Part shown: positions 26,401 to 37,964 of the stretch, in pieces
Layout of the letters: each line of letters starts with the position of its first letter
How positions within the stretch are numbered: the stretch's first letter is position 1
Source: Holacanthus passer
Taxonomy: Eukaryota > Chordata > Actinopteri > Pomacanthidae
DNA: 64,000 nt
Reading direction: 5' to 3'
Assembly: GCA_025331565.1 (NCBI GenBank)
Contig: JAFREQ010000079.1
Coordinates: forward strand, 868,001-932,000
Position numbers and translations under genes: made by a program
The notes under the pieces: model-generated
The model's database searches: none
What the model saw: only the letters and a program-made list of their open reading frames with translations
What the model was told of the DNA's origin: nothing

Positions 26401-26495
26401 TGCTCGGCGAGCAGCACCCGTTCCCCATCAAGAGAACCAACAAGTACTTCTCCCTGGACCTGACCAGTGAGGAGGTCCCAGAGTTCGTGGTGTGA
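14459..26495 (+). CDS. frmd6: FERM domain-containing protein 6 (Willin), 13 coding exons, complete
   Basis: FRMD6 is the vertebrate FERM protein related to Drosophila Expanded. It acts at the membrane and cell junctions and promotes Hippo signalling. Coding exons: 14459-14557, 15599-15689, 17322-17401, 18749-18825, 18944-19130, 20331-20486, 20702-20767, 21107-21175, 24673-24847, 24960-25268, 25536-25667, 25985-26076 and 26205-26495. They give 1,824 bp, 607 aa (human about 620). The three FERM lobes span roughly residues 16-325, with very conserved blocks such as RAARYYYYWHLRKQVL and NMHKDQFALTASEAHLKY. A Ser/His-rich tail follows, with two copies of STTSHGSSHTSGIE (378-391 and 412-425), then SSTSSSSETVVKMRGQS, and a C terminus VPEFVV that fits a class II PDZ ligand. 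The start at MNKLNFHNN matches human; an upstream in-frame ATG at 14,363 is probably not used. Intron 4 uses a GC donor. Distinguished from FRMD1 by near identity to FRMD6 and by the neighbouring gng2. Confidence 0.96.
14716..14860 (+). mobile_element. Tailed tRNA-Ala retroposon (minimal SINE) with target-site duplication
   Basis: The intact tRNA-Ala is followed after about 10 bases by a LINE-type tail, 'gaatttccccactgtgggac', and a degenerate end with TCTTA repeats at 14,838-14,853. The unit is bracketed by ATGTTTT at 14,716-14,722 and again at 14,854-14,860, as expected for a target-site duplication. It lies in frmd6 intron 1 of the coding region, in sense orientation. The same tail in reverse lies at 3.3 kb. 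Confidence 0.7.
14725..14797 (+). tRNA. tRNA-Ala (anticodon AGC), retroposed copy
   Basis: A complete 73-nt cloverleaf can be drawn. The acceptor stem GGGGGAT pairs with ATCCTCC and keeps the G3:U70 pair that identifies alanine tRNAs. The D arm is intact, the anticodon stem is CTCGC/GCGAG with loop TTAGCAT (AGC at 14,758-14,760), and the T arm is GCGGG/CCCGC. A TTTT run at 14,806-14,809 could stop Pol III. It may be functional, but its LINE-tail 3' flank and flanking 7-bp direct repeats show that it arrived by retroposition. Confidence 0.85.
14884..15285. mobile_element. TTAA-flanked palindromic MITE, copy A
   Basis: The ends TTAAAGGAATAG and CTATTCCTTTAA are perfect inverted repeats that include TTAA, the duplicated target of piggyBac-type transposons. 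The interior has the blocks 'aaagactggaaa', 'ttaagctaagctaactggct' and 'ggtatcaatcttgtcatcta', shared with the other copies in the window. No transposase is encoded, so it is non-autonomous. Assignment to piggyBac rests only on the TTAA ends. Confidence 0.8.
17734..18170. mobile_element. Diverged copy of the TTAA palindromic MITE, copy C
   Basis: It begins TTAAATAGTTGAATATTTTGGGAAAATACACTTA, recognisably the left end of copy A. It keeps fragments such as 'tttgtgtatggcttagacaa' and 'catgctaagctagactaatt', followed by 'catcagtcttctcattta' near the right end. The right boundary is uncertain because the terminal repeat is eroded. It is inside the third frmd6 coding intron. Confidence 0.55.
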
Positions 26496-27970
26496 TGGAC
26501 ACGGAAACAAGGCGACCCCAGGGTGACCTTTTTTACTCCGATGTGGTCAGATGTGGAGATGTTTCAGCCCTCAGTGAACCAGAGGAGAGAGTGCTGAAGA
26601 GGTGGTTTCTATTCTTGGCAGCAATGAGTAAACTGGCAGCAAGTTGGCTGTCCCTTCAATTACCACTTCAGACGAACATAATAAAGAGCAAACATGGAGG
26701 ATTCTGGCTGAAACGGGAACTTTAGGAAGGAACACTGGGTTCAAGAGAACCTGTGTCTTTAAAACGTAACCTGAGCTGCTCCCCTGTGTGAAAGGAAACA
26801 AAAGGGATCGTGTCATCTTCTTTTAAGAAAAACATTTTTATTCAAATCTGTCTCCTCCAGACTGGTTTCAAGAACCACACGTCGTGTTTGCCTGCTTTAT
26901 AAAGTCATAAAAAGACTGTGTGCATGCACGTAGGCTTACAGCAGACAGACTCACGCACGCACAGACATGAAGAGCATATCAAAGATTTTCTCTGGAGGAC
27001 ACAAAGGACAAAATCACTCTGAGCTACGAACCAAAGACAAGAAATGGAAATTAACTGAAATGAAATGTCCAACCTTTTCTCAGTGCACGGCTGAGACAAA
27101 ACATTTCAAAGTCAAAGTGGGAGGAGGATGACCCCAAAATCCTTTGAGAGACAGCAGCCATGGTCTCTTCTACGCCACTTCACTTTACCTCAACACGAAG
27201 TGCAGCGTGCCAACTCCCCCCTCAGACTGGGCTCTTGATCATGTGAACACACACCCGATGTGCCTTCATCACACTATGCAGGTGTCAAACCCTCGCCTTG
27301 ACAATCACACACGCTCCTCACACACCTGAGTCATTTTTAAAGATCCAAGCCATTCGAATTCAAACCTCTAGTTTATTTTTAAACCTTGTACATGAACTAC
27401 ACAAGCAGATCAAGCCAGTTTTTCAGCATCTTAAATGTCAAAAAGACTCGATTTCAAACTGTTTCATGTCCTGTGAAATCCGGGAGGAATGAGGTCGAGT
27501 CAGTTCCTACATGTCCTGACATGCGTTAAGCCTCCCTGACTCAAAATGGAGCCTGAGTTAGACAAAACAAACTCTACATATTGATGAATACATGTACGTC
27601 TTCCTTTCTTCTCTGTTTTATCTCATTCTTGTCGTCTACTGTTTCGTCTCATCTATCATTTTAAACTGGAATTTGTTACATTTTTTTTTAAATTTTGCAT
27701 CCTCTAGTTTTACCTGAAATCTCTTTACATGTTGTGTTTTTGTCTGAACTGTCCAGACTTGTTTATGTTGAACAGTCATTCTGCGTGCAGTTGATTTCAT
27801 TCAGTATTACAAGCAAATGTATGTGACAGTATTAGGGACGCGTGATGTTTGTGGCTCTAAACAAGAAAGACTAGTTTGATCATTTTAATCTCCTGGTAAG
27901 ACTGTGGTAGCTGAGAGGATGTGTTATAAGCTGTTATTTACCACAAATAAACTGGGATAAATGAGGACAG
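26496..27970 (+). other. frmd6: frmd6 3' UTR with polyadenylation signal
   Basis: Noncoding sequence after the frmd6 TGA stop. An AATAAA at 27,946-27,951 is a good polyadenylation signal and gives a 3' UTR of about 1.5 kb, reasonable for this gene. No other exon is seen here. Whether more distal sites are used cannot be told. Confidence 0.55.
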
Positions 27971-28296
27971 GAAGTAGTTGCTGGTTAAAACAACTAACAA
28001 GATGATTTTACTCATTAATCCTGCGGCTCATATTCAAAATGCCACAGCTTTCATTTAAATCAGTAATGTGCTTTTTTTTAAAAGATACTACCATCATATC
28101 TTCAGCTATTCTGTGCTGAGACACTCTTGTACTCTTGTTTGAAATGGGTGGAAAACGCCTCAGCACAAACTTCATCGTGGCAGCAGAATTACATTTCATT
28201 ACATTTCAACCAGTTGGAAATTTGTACATAGAACTTAATCTTTAAGAAGTTAAGTTTAAATTAATGAAAAAGGCTGGGCTCTGCTGTTGTACGATA

Positions 28297-28884
28297 TTAA
28301 AGGAGTAGTTCATCATTTTGGGAAGTACGCTTATTACTCTTTCTTGCTGCGAGTCAGATGGGAGGCTTTATACCATGAAGCCAGAAGATGATTAGCTTAG
28401 CTTAGCATAAAGAGCTCACTCTCTCCTAACATAATAAAAAGAGCCTTCTAGCACCTTTAAAAGCCACTCATCACCACCTAATACCTGGTTTGTTTAATCT
28501 GTACACAAACCAAGATGGAAAAAGACAAAACAATTCAGCGTATCATGATTTATGGTGTGTGCAGGACTATTTTTTGGCTCTTACTGTTCCTGCCAAGAAA
28601 TAGTTTGGCATGTAATCCAACGTAAAGCTTGTGGTTTTCACTCTTCGGTTTTTGTATGGATGAGACAAATACGATGTAGCGTGTTCATTAGTGAGCTTCA
28701 GAGGTGCTGCTAGGTGGATTTTGTTACCTTTTGACAGAGCCAGGGAAGCTGGATCCCCCTGTTTCCAGCCTTTATACAAAGCCTCATATTTATCTTACAG
28801 ACGTGAAAGTGGTATCAATCTTCTCATCTAACTGTTTGCAAGAAAATGAATAAGCACATTTCCCGAAATGTCAAACTCCTTTAA
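28297..28884. mobile_element. TTAA-flanked palindromic MITE, copy B (longest)
   Basis: Starts TTAAAGGAGTAG with 'ttcatcattttgggaagta' and ends 'cacatttcccgaaatgtcaa' then ACTCCTTTAA, so the two ends are inverted copies. 'gattagcttagcttagcata' and 'ggtatcaatcttctcatcta' are family hallmarks. The longest copy in the window, probably nearest to full length. Confidence 0.8.
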
Positions 28885-31436
28885 ATGTTTGTGTTCACTC
28901 TGCTACACGTCATCTGCAAATGGGACACTATGATTTCAGCATCTCGAGCTGAACTGAGTCTCACAGAGTTGTTTCTCTCAGCTGTCAGCAAAAACAAACA
29001 ACAAATGACGTGATAACAGTCAAACTCCAGCTACTTTTATTTACTCCCCAACTTTGTAGCTTAGCTGAGCTGGATGACGTGTAATTTGGTCCCTATGTGG
29101 TTCAAATGTTGTTAGCGTTTCCAAACTCATACACGAGTTCATTACAGTCATTTCAGATCACTGTTATTTTTTCTGAGTCATTGCAGTTTAGCTTTAAGTA
29201 ACTATTATCATTTCAAACCCACAATTTTCACATACTGGCAATACAGCATCTGAACAAGGTTTTGAAAATACATTTATGTGATACATAACAAATACATGAA
29301 TTTGATACTGCTATGTAATTAAAAACAACTTCTATATTTCTTACCGTTTTTTTCTTTCACTGTTTTAAACTTATAATTATTTCTTCTCATTAATGGAAAA
29401 TGTCATATTTTGATGGACAATGATGTTTCTTATATTCAAACAGTATGTGTTAAGGTACATAGCCATACAGTCATAACCCATGTCATTATAGTCTTCATAA
29501 TTTGTTCTAACTTCCTTTTCTGACTTCAATATATGGTCGTACTTACACTTTGTAAGAGTCTGTATGTCTGTGTCCATAATCCTTTCTGTGAAAGGATCTC
29601 CCTTCAGGAAAAATTAAAGATTTTTTTTTGTCACCCTGTAGTTAAAAAAAAAGATTTGTTATTATGAAGTCTGGTCCGTGCCTTCTTGGTACTAATGAAC
29701 TCAATATCCAATAAAAAGGTACATTTATTTGCCAAAGTTGTGCTGTTTTGTGGTGATTTCAAGATGGTGCAGTTAAAGTTTGCAAAAATACAATAGAACA
29801 ATAGAATACATAGAGAAAGTAATTTCAAAAGAAGCTTAAATAGAAAATATTGTTTTTCCAGTCAGTCATTTGTGATCCCTCCTGGCCTTTAATCTTTTCC
29901 AACAACAAACATAAAATCCATTTTCTGTATGTTGCACACAAACTATACACTAAAACTCCATTATCCAATAGAATAAATGATGATCAGATGAGAATATTGC
30001 TGGACAGCAGCACATCCACAGTGTTTCATCAGCTTGTTCTGCCCTCTGCTGTTCACTCACTGTCAGCTAAGTGTCAGCTTGGCCTGTAGGTGGCAGTATT
30101 GTCTGTCACATTGTCCTCTTGTCTCCTCTGACTCAGCCGCCCAGGTTCAATTTGATGCATCAGCTCAGACTAATAACTGTATTATGTCAAAAAGTAAAAA
30201 TTGAGTCACGTAAATCCACATTTGAAACATTTATTTCCCTGCTGTTTCTTCTGAAGATGAAGTAAAGCCTCAACTTCCTCAGTTAAATTTTCCTCTTGAA
30301 TCCAGGTGACACTGTTGACCAGACATGGACTCATCATCATCACCATCATCATCGTCACGAGACTCACTGTGTCTGAAAACTGATTATTTCTGCTTTTATT
30401 TCATCCACTGTTTTGTTCTTTCTAGTTGTTTTTTTTTAATGTTTCACAACAGACTGGTTGATCTGAGGTCTGATTGATCCTGGTTTCTTTACAAGAGAAA
30501 ATCGACCTCCTGTAAATCAATTATTGGAAACATTCAGCCATTAATTTTAGAAAAAGCTGGTAAGCTCCTGTCAACATTGACTTTTTGGCGTCTATTTATT
30601 AAAACAAAAAGCTATATAAGTGTATAATTATGAGTGAAAACATGCTAGAAAATGTTTAATAAACTAAAGCAAGAGAGCTAACTATAGAGCTAATGTTAGC
30701 TAATGATAGTGCCACGGCTTGCTATGGCTAAAGCTAAAGCTAAATGTACTCATTTGTTTTCGTACAGCTGTTATCTGTCATTGAACAATTACTATTGTGA
30801 TGAACAGATATATCAGCTTGTTCTTCAACATCATTAAATGAGTCTAATCATGATGGAGGAAAAAAACAACTAACGATAGACACCTGCTAACGCTAACTAG
30901 CTTAATGCTAGCTAGTAGCAGTAGCCTCCATCTTAGCTTCTGACTTGATGAGAAGTCATGTGATCTGGGTGTAAAACTAACTTTGAATTAAACCAGTGAT
31001 GCATACATCTACAATTTGTACTGTTTTCAATTGAGTTTATGTCAAAAAGGAGCCTGGACCATTTTTTCTTAACTTCATTGCTTGTGCAGGTTTTGCTTTC
31101 TGCCTTTGAACCTTCTGCATTATTGGACTCCATCTGCTGAAGAAGGCCATGACAGTCAGTTGAAAGCTTCACAAAAATACCAAGTAAGTAGACCTTTTTA
31201 TTCTGTGCTTTTTCTTTACCTGTCCTCTACTCACACACCAGCATCTGGCTGCAGATTGTGAGGACCTGTGACCTTTCACTTTGTCAAAGAAAATCTTAAG
31301 TCAAAGACAGAGTCGATGTTTTCATCCAGGCAGAGAACACTGATCACCACAGAGAGACTGATGCACAATCGAAGAGAAAACATGGATGCTTTCCTCAGCG
31401 AGCTCCACCTCCTTCCTCCACCACAGATAACGTATT

Positions 31437-31440
<4 letters not shown>

Positions 31441-31486
<46 letters not shown>
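31441..31486. repeat. (TC)23 microsatellite
   Basis: Forty-six bases of uninterrupted TC repeat; no gene attached. Confidence 0.95.
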
Positions 31487-31489
<3 letters not shown>

Positions 31490-32528
31490 CGTGCTCCACA
31501 GCTGTACAGGAAATCAGTCATCCTCCATCCACTGCTGTCACCATGGCAACAGCAAGGGGGGAAATCCATCCTCTGTCACCACCCCCTCCTCCGTCTCCTT
31601 TCTTTTGTCTTTTTGAATTAGGTGTAGCTCTGCTCTGACTGTGTTTTTACATTTAAAACAGCTGAGGTCACCGCGTGTTGACCTTAATGACGCTTCTGAT
31701 GTTTGACTAATTTCTACTGTTTCCGTCGTTCCATACATCTTCTCATCTATGAGTGTGTGTATGTGTGTGTGTGGGCGATCATTTGAGCCGATTGTTTGAG
31801 AGTATTAGGTGACAGTGTGTCTCCAGCAGCAGCGGTGATGACCTCTCCGTAAATCCCATGGGGCATTGGGGCAGAACAGGCGGGGCGGCTCGGCTCGGGC
31901 CATCAGCTGCCTTCAGGAGCCAGATGGTCGCAAATCAGAAATGAAATCCAGGCCCCTCCCCCGCCAGTCGTGATAACCCCACCCCTCACGCGCACACACA
32001 CAAACACACACAGGATCACTCGAGCAGCCTTCATCCTCCTCCTCCTCAACTAAAATCACCATTGTTATGTGAAAACCTTGTTAAACATATTTCACGTTTG
32101 CAAAAAAATTTGGGTTCAAAAAATCCTCAAAACACGGTCAGTCTGAATCCAAGGCAGTTTCTCCTTGTTCTTGAAAAGCTGACATGTATTTCAGCCCCAC
32201 CCTTAAACAAAACAGTGTTATTTATCACAGCAGTGAAGGCAATTTTAGTGTAAGTCACCACATCTACATCTACATCTAAGTCACCACATCTGCCCGTGCC
32301 CTCTTAGAGGTGGATTAGCAGCACTTAATAAACCAGCCTATTAACCAAAACAGCTGCACTGACACCACAAGCTTCAGAGATGATCCCCAGAGCCGATAAT
32401 AAAACATAGTAATCAGATTACAAATAAACAAATCTCTGGATTTATCTCTTCTGCAGCGATGGAGGGATAGAGGGAGGGGTCACTGTTACTGTCTCTGCTG
32501 ATGCCCGACTAGGCCGCAACATATTGAG

Positions 32529-33080
32529 CTCTGGGCAATGATTCCCAACCTGGGGTACTTCTGGACCTCTACAGTTACCAGGAGGTACGTGAAAAGCTGT
32601 GTGCATGAAAACAAGTTAGAAAGTGAGGTGAGAAGTTAAAAGTGAAGGATAAATGGTCAAACAGTCAAAATAGTTGTGGATAACATTTGGCATAGTTTGC
32701 TCAGATTAGTGGATGGAACAGTCAATATAGTTAATGAAGCTAAAAGTAATGAATAAATTGTTAAAATAGCTAAAAGTAATAGATGAAAGGTTTAAAAAAC
32801 AATTGAAATAGCTGTTGAAATATTAAAACTGATGGATAAACAGTTGAATAAATAGTCGAAGTATCCAGTTGTCACTTCAAGTAATATGAATGAAAACTTG
32901 AACAAAGCAACCTAAACACTGATGATTCAACTGTATGGGAAAAAATCTAACAATAACCACTTTTATATAACTGACAGTGTTTAGTAATGTGCACTTCATA
33001 ATCCGTTCATAAGAAGATGTTGAAGGAGCTCATCTATGGGGCGACATCAGGATAAAAAGGTCGGAAACCACCAGCTTAGG
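32529..33080. repeat. Old interspersed repeat, MITE-like ends
   Basis: The left end 'gattcccaacctggggtact' and the right end 'ggtcggaaaccaccagct' are imperfect inverted repeats of the 'ggttcccaacc' type common in fish hAT-like MITEs. The interior is AT-rich with internal near-repeats ('agctaaaagtaatgaataaa' and 'agctaaaagtaatagatgaa'). Family name not known to me. Confidence 0.45.
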
Positions 33081-33183
33081 GGACCCAGGAAGGACTATCA
33101 CAGATCACTGTGGTATCCTGGTGTCAGAGGCTTCCTGTGTTTGCCTCCACAGGAACCATGACTCATTAATTCTCCATCTTCAT

Positions 33184-33216
33184 CCTCCTCCTCTCCTCCT
33201 CCTCCTCCTCCTCCTC
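33184..33216. repeat. CTC trinucleotide-rich tract
   Basis: Slightly interrupted CTC repeat, simple sequence with no coding frame around it. Confidence 0.85.
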
Positions 33217-34429
33217 ACTTTCCGTCTTTCCTAGTGTGCTGTTACTGTAAGTTTCATGGAGAATAACATCTGCATGAATGGAGCCGAGGAAAATGTGATT
33301 CACAGAAAACATGACGCTCAGTTCAGACAGTAGGATGAAGATGAGTAAGTGAGTTTACCTGCAGGCGAAGCGCACACATGCATGAAAGCACATGTACAGT
33401 GTGCTCATGCAAACATGCGTGCATTGATACTGTACGTGCAGACACTTGAACGCATGCACACAGTCAGAAATACACAAGAGAAACCTCACAAACTGGGACG
33501 CTATTAAATAGTGTACAATCAGACTAAAGGAAACTGCCTGAGATATTGAAAACATTTTATGCACCAGATTTGGTGAAGAATTGGTGAAATTTGGATGTGT
33601 GTTTAATAACAATGCTAACATGCTGATGTTTAACAGATATAATGTTTTATCATGTTTACCATTGTGTTTTGTTTGCACACTAACAATTGCTAATTAGAAC
33701 TAAACACGAAATACAGCTGAGGATGATTTTAATGTAATTAGATGTGCAAATATGCTAGCACGGCAAAAAAATTCAAAATGGTGGACATCTTTTCAGACAG
33801 AACTGAACTGGATTCATCTTGAACCAAGAAATCAAGAAAACTAAATTTTGGTCTCTGCGCCTTAATTGTTAGCGAAAATATAAAGGATTTTATAATAGAC
33901 CAAATAACAACTTTCCACCAGAATTTGCTGAAATATGTAAATTTGTTTTTTTCAATACACTGCTTACAAACAGACAACCTCTTTGATTACACACCTACTG
34001 CATGCATGCACTCACACTTGATTTTGTTGATCTTACCTTAAGCGAGTGTATCCTGTACATGCAGAAAATCCAGTGCACAAAAACACTGGGATGTGAGAGA
34101 GCAACGCGTGTAGGACGCTGTTTGTTTATGCATGTGGTTCCAACTTTGGTGAATGGTTGCTGGGAGTGTCTTTCTTTTTTGTTTTAATCTTTGATGGTAG
34201 TACACAAGTGGTCGAAAGATTAAAAGCCTCAGCTGTGGTGGCAAACATGTCGTGTGTGCAGCGCAGGATGTTTTTGTTGTTGTTGTTGAGGGCTGAATGA
34301 TTTTTTTTTCTCATGCAATGCCTGGGATCATACTTCACTAGGAGGAAAGAGGGAGCCAGTGTGAATTTTTATCAGCATGGAAATCCAGCTCGTCCAGACT
34401 GTCAGCTTTCCTGGTATGCATTTGTTTAT

Positions 34430-34796
34430 TGTAGGTGTTTAGAGAGACAGTCAAGGCTTTTCCTGTGGACCTTTGGGAGATGAAGGGAGTGTGTCCAGAT
34501 AGAGAAGAGACGACAGAAAGAGCGAGGGAGGAGGGTAGTTTCTTGCAGCCTGAAGGGTGGAGACTGAGAGCAGCAGTGAGGAGGGAGGCAGGGAGGATCT
34601 CAGCTGGAGCAGAGAGGGAGAGGCAGGCACACAGAGAGAGGAGTGTGTGTTGTGTGGATGTACTCGCCTGCCTCGCTGACTGACTGTGTGTGTGTTTGTG
34701 TGTGACAGACAGAAAGAGGGGAGGACGCGTGGATACTACTCCACAGGACTGGATGTGTTTGGCGTCACAGACAGAGACCACGAAAGCAAAGAAAGG
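34430..34796 (+). promoter_or_regulatory. gng2: Candidate gng2 promoter and first noncoding exon
   Basis: A purine-rich stretch ends in AAAGAAAG|GTAGGA, a plausible splice donor at 34,796/34,797. Nearby sequence (34,920-35,000) is GC-richer than average. Human GNG2 is known to have several noncoding leader exons far upstream of its first coding exon, so a start 12 kb upstream is reasonable. The evidence is only the donor, the composition and the position. Confidence 0.25.
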
Positions 34797-35840
34797 TAGG
34801 ATTTTTTACATTTTCTGGTAGCAGGTGTTCTATATTTCTACTGTTTTGGTGCCATCTGGGTTAATCACATCCAAAACAGGGTGTGTTCCAGAGGAGGAGG
34901 GGGGTTTTCATCTCCACGCTGTCGTTTTGTCAGCGCTCGAGGGGCGAGATTGATGCCGCTGGCTGGTTTACATCATGGATTCCCCTCCTCCCTCTAAAAT
35001 CTCTATAAACCTCCTCGCTGTCAGGTGAGCGGCTGCTTTTTCCCCCCCTCTGTCTCCTTCCTCCTTTCATACATGTGTAAACTGTCTGTGAGGGGAATAA
35101 GAGAATGGAATCTCTTCTTCCTCCCTCCTTCTTCTTCCCCCAGGATTGGGCAGATCTTATAATGTGGAGCCAGAGGAATTAAGGGCATCTGTTTCAGGGG
35201 ATATTTGCACGAGCAGAGGGGATGAAAAAGAGAAGGAGGAAAAGGGGGAGATGTGTCAAAGGAGATGTGAAAGACAGAGGCAGCAGAAAACAGAGAGAAT
35301 CCCACAAGCCTCCTGTGAGGTTTTCCAGCCCATTCTCACCCTCCATACCGTGAGGAGAAAGCAGTCGACCACACACAAGGTCCATGTAGTGGTTGTATCA
35401 GGCAGATGGCCGGGAGAGGAGGAGGTGGAGTAGGAGGAGTAGGAGGGGGGGTTTGGTGTTTTTATGTTGCTCATAGACAGATACACTCAGTGAGAGCAGC
35501 ATGCATTTACGGGAAAAACCAAGAAAACGAACACAGCTGTGCTACTTTTCCCACTCTTAGCTCGTCACACGAAGGCATCGTCACGTACAACTCGCATTAA
35601 ACCACCCAATCATGTGCGTGTGGTTGTGTGTTACATATCCAGGCCTGTTACAAACGCACACAGCGAGTCAGAATTACGCAAGCGCTCACGTCCGGGGGGG
35701 CTCGTACTGTATCTCGAAGGCTGCTCCAAGGCCACAGATTGTTTCACACACATCGATGTTGAGACTGGAAGAGCAGCTCGCAAAGTATCTGACGATAAAC
35801 AAGAAACATCAAAAACCTTGAGAGTTTTCCGGAACAGAGT

Positions 35841-36053
35841 GAGAGCAGCACGTTGGATCAGTGTTTAGCAAGGAGGTCCAGGGTTCTGGGTTTGAATCCC
35901 AGGTTTTCATCACCGTCCGAAACATGTATGTTAGCTTAATTCTCCCGTCAGTGCCCTTGAACAAGGCAGCAGCTTAGAACTGGAGTTGGTCCCTGAGGTT
36001 AAATGCATAGATTGAATTTCCCTGCGAGGATCAATAAAGGATAACTTAACTTA
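35841..36053 (+). mobile_element. tRNA-derived SINE with LINE-type tail
   Basis: The head contains a degenerate box A region ('cagtgtttagca') and a box B-like 'gggtttgaatccc'. The body carries 'aacatgtatgttagcttaat', 'cagtgcccttgaacaaggca' and 'agaactggagttggtccctg', blocks of a SINE widespread in fish. The tail is 'gaatttccctgcgaggatca' plus 'ataaagga'. No clear target-site duplication was found, so the copy is old. Confidence 0.7.
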
Positions 36054-37933
36054 GTTGCAGATAGAAAGCAGAGAGGGAGGAATTATGGAGGAGAATGAGG
36101 AGGAATGAGCCGTCATCCACACCTTACTGAGACCTCTCCACTCCCAGCTCTGCCTGCCAATCCTTCCAAGTCAGGACAAAGTGTTAGCAGTTCTTGGCTG
36201 AGCTTCCGAAAAGTCTTGCTGAAGTCTCGTCTATGTGAACCTGCCTTTTCACACTTTAAGACAACTTGTTTCTCAGAGATGTGCGAGGCTTCTGAAGGAA
36301 GGTAACATGAAGTAGGAAGGCTGTTGTTGCACCGAAGTCTTCGACCTTTGTACCTGCTGCACCTGTTTGCTTCTAACGGTGTTGATTTTGAGTTTTAAGC
36401 TTATTCAGCCGTGCTGTGGTCTGTCTGGATAAAAGCATCCAGAGACGAGTCGAGTGTCTTTTGGGGAAAACCAGAGTCAATTCTCAAATATGGTCCAACC
36501 CAGTGCTTGAAAGAAAGTCCAAGTAAAGTTCCACATCCTCATTTTTGTGTGATTTAAGTCTGACTTGAGTCTTCAGAGAATCTCAGGTCAGAGATTTTAA
36601 TGCTTTCAAGCCAAGTATTTAGGAGGAAATTCCCACAGCGCTCATTGTCTATTTTTGTGTATTAAGTCTTACTTGAACTGAAGTCTAACAGAGCGTTTTT
36701 TTTAAGCCTTTTGTCGCAAGTCTGGTCTAAACAAGTCTCAAGTCCTTGAGGGTAAAGCACGAGACTTTGTTGATTGTGTTTTTACTCTTGTTTTTAAGGC
36801 CAAAGTGAGTTCAAACCATTTGGGAGTTTTGTCCCAAGTGAGACAAGCCTCACAGCAGTTAGTTCCAAGTGAAGTTCAAAGTCCTCATTTTTTGTTGCTC
36901 AAGTTGGACTCAAGTTCAACTTAAGTCCCAAATCTTGTCCAACCCTAGTCAAGCAGCAGGTCCCTGACGTCGAAACATGAGATTTGAATAATAATGAATA
37001 CATTTGAAAGCTGTCACAAGTCTTCACCTCTGGAAGCATCAGCTACAGATGTAAGTTTCGGACAGCTTGGATGAAGCATATGACTGACTGAATCCTCTCC
37101 AACACATATACACTTCCATTACTTTTCAGCCACTTACACTACAGTGAGTCAGGGTCTGAACCAGCCCGAGCAGCACACTCACACTCTCAGCAGAATCTAA
37201 ACAAGCCCGGATGTTTGTAATATTGTTAACAGCCCAGAAGTCTGGTCGTGTTATTCTTGGCATGCTGATTGATTCCAGAGGAAAAGTATGTTTATGCCTC
37301 CTCACTCAAAGCAAATGCACAAATACCACCAATTCCTCACAGTTAAAGTGCAGAGAAGAGAGTTTAATGTACACAAAGGCTGGTGAAACTATCATTTGTG
37401 ACAGGAAGTTAACCATTTAAACTCCAAACATGATTTCCAGAGTGGAAAAGAAGCTCCATGCAATGGCTGCCTTCCTGCCAAAGTGGCCAGAGGTATTTAA
37501 AACAACCCTCTCTCACACAGCCAAACTTCACCAGCATGATTTGACTGGTGACAATTTTCCACCCTGATCCCACAAAAACACATGCGTTTATTTTTGCAGG
37601 CTTCTGAAGTCTGTAGCTGTTCCTGTGACAGCAGTGACATGCATTGTTTCTACCCCACTAACTACACTGCTGTTACATAACACGCATATAAAAGGCTTTA
37701 AACACGAGTCTTTAAACGTTTGAGGAAAAGAAAACCACTTGGTCACTGCTTTAATCTAACAAAGAAGAAACATGCCGGGCCTTGATCGTTTGATTTAATA
37801 AACATAATAGACCACATTTGCGCTCCCTGGAGCAATAAGCCTCCTCCCTGCTGCCTCCTTGACTCCCAGGGGATGCATCATTTCCTGGGCCACTGCCTCC
37901 CCTCCCCCCTTATGGGACCTAGATTAACCCCCA

Positions 37934-37934
<1 letters not shown>

Positions 37935-37960
<26 letters not shown>
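37935..37960. repeat. (CA)13 microsatellite
   Basis: Uninterrupted CA repeat followed by imperfect CA-rich sequence. Confidence 0.95.

Positions 37961-37964
<4 letters not shown>

Larger units (their letters stand above)
27970..34330. other. Intergenic region between frmd6 and gng2
   Basis: No coding exon recognised on either strand. It contains a 588-bp MITE (28.3 kb), a 46-bp CT microsatellite (31.44 kb), a CTC-rich tract (33.18 kb) and an old interspersed repeat (32.5-33.1 kb). Distal frmd6 polyadenylation sites or gng2 enhancers may lie here. Confidence 0.6.

Noticed and set aside
34338..34781. 147-codon open frame on the minus strand
   Set aside because: Low-complexity Ser/Leu/His composition opposite purine-rich DNA; no family resemblance and no splice context.
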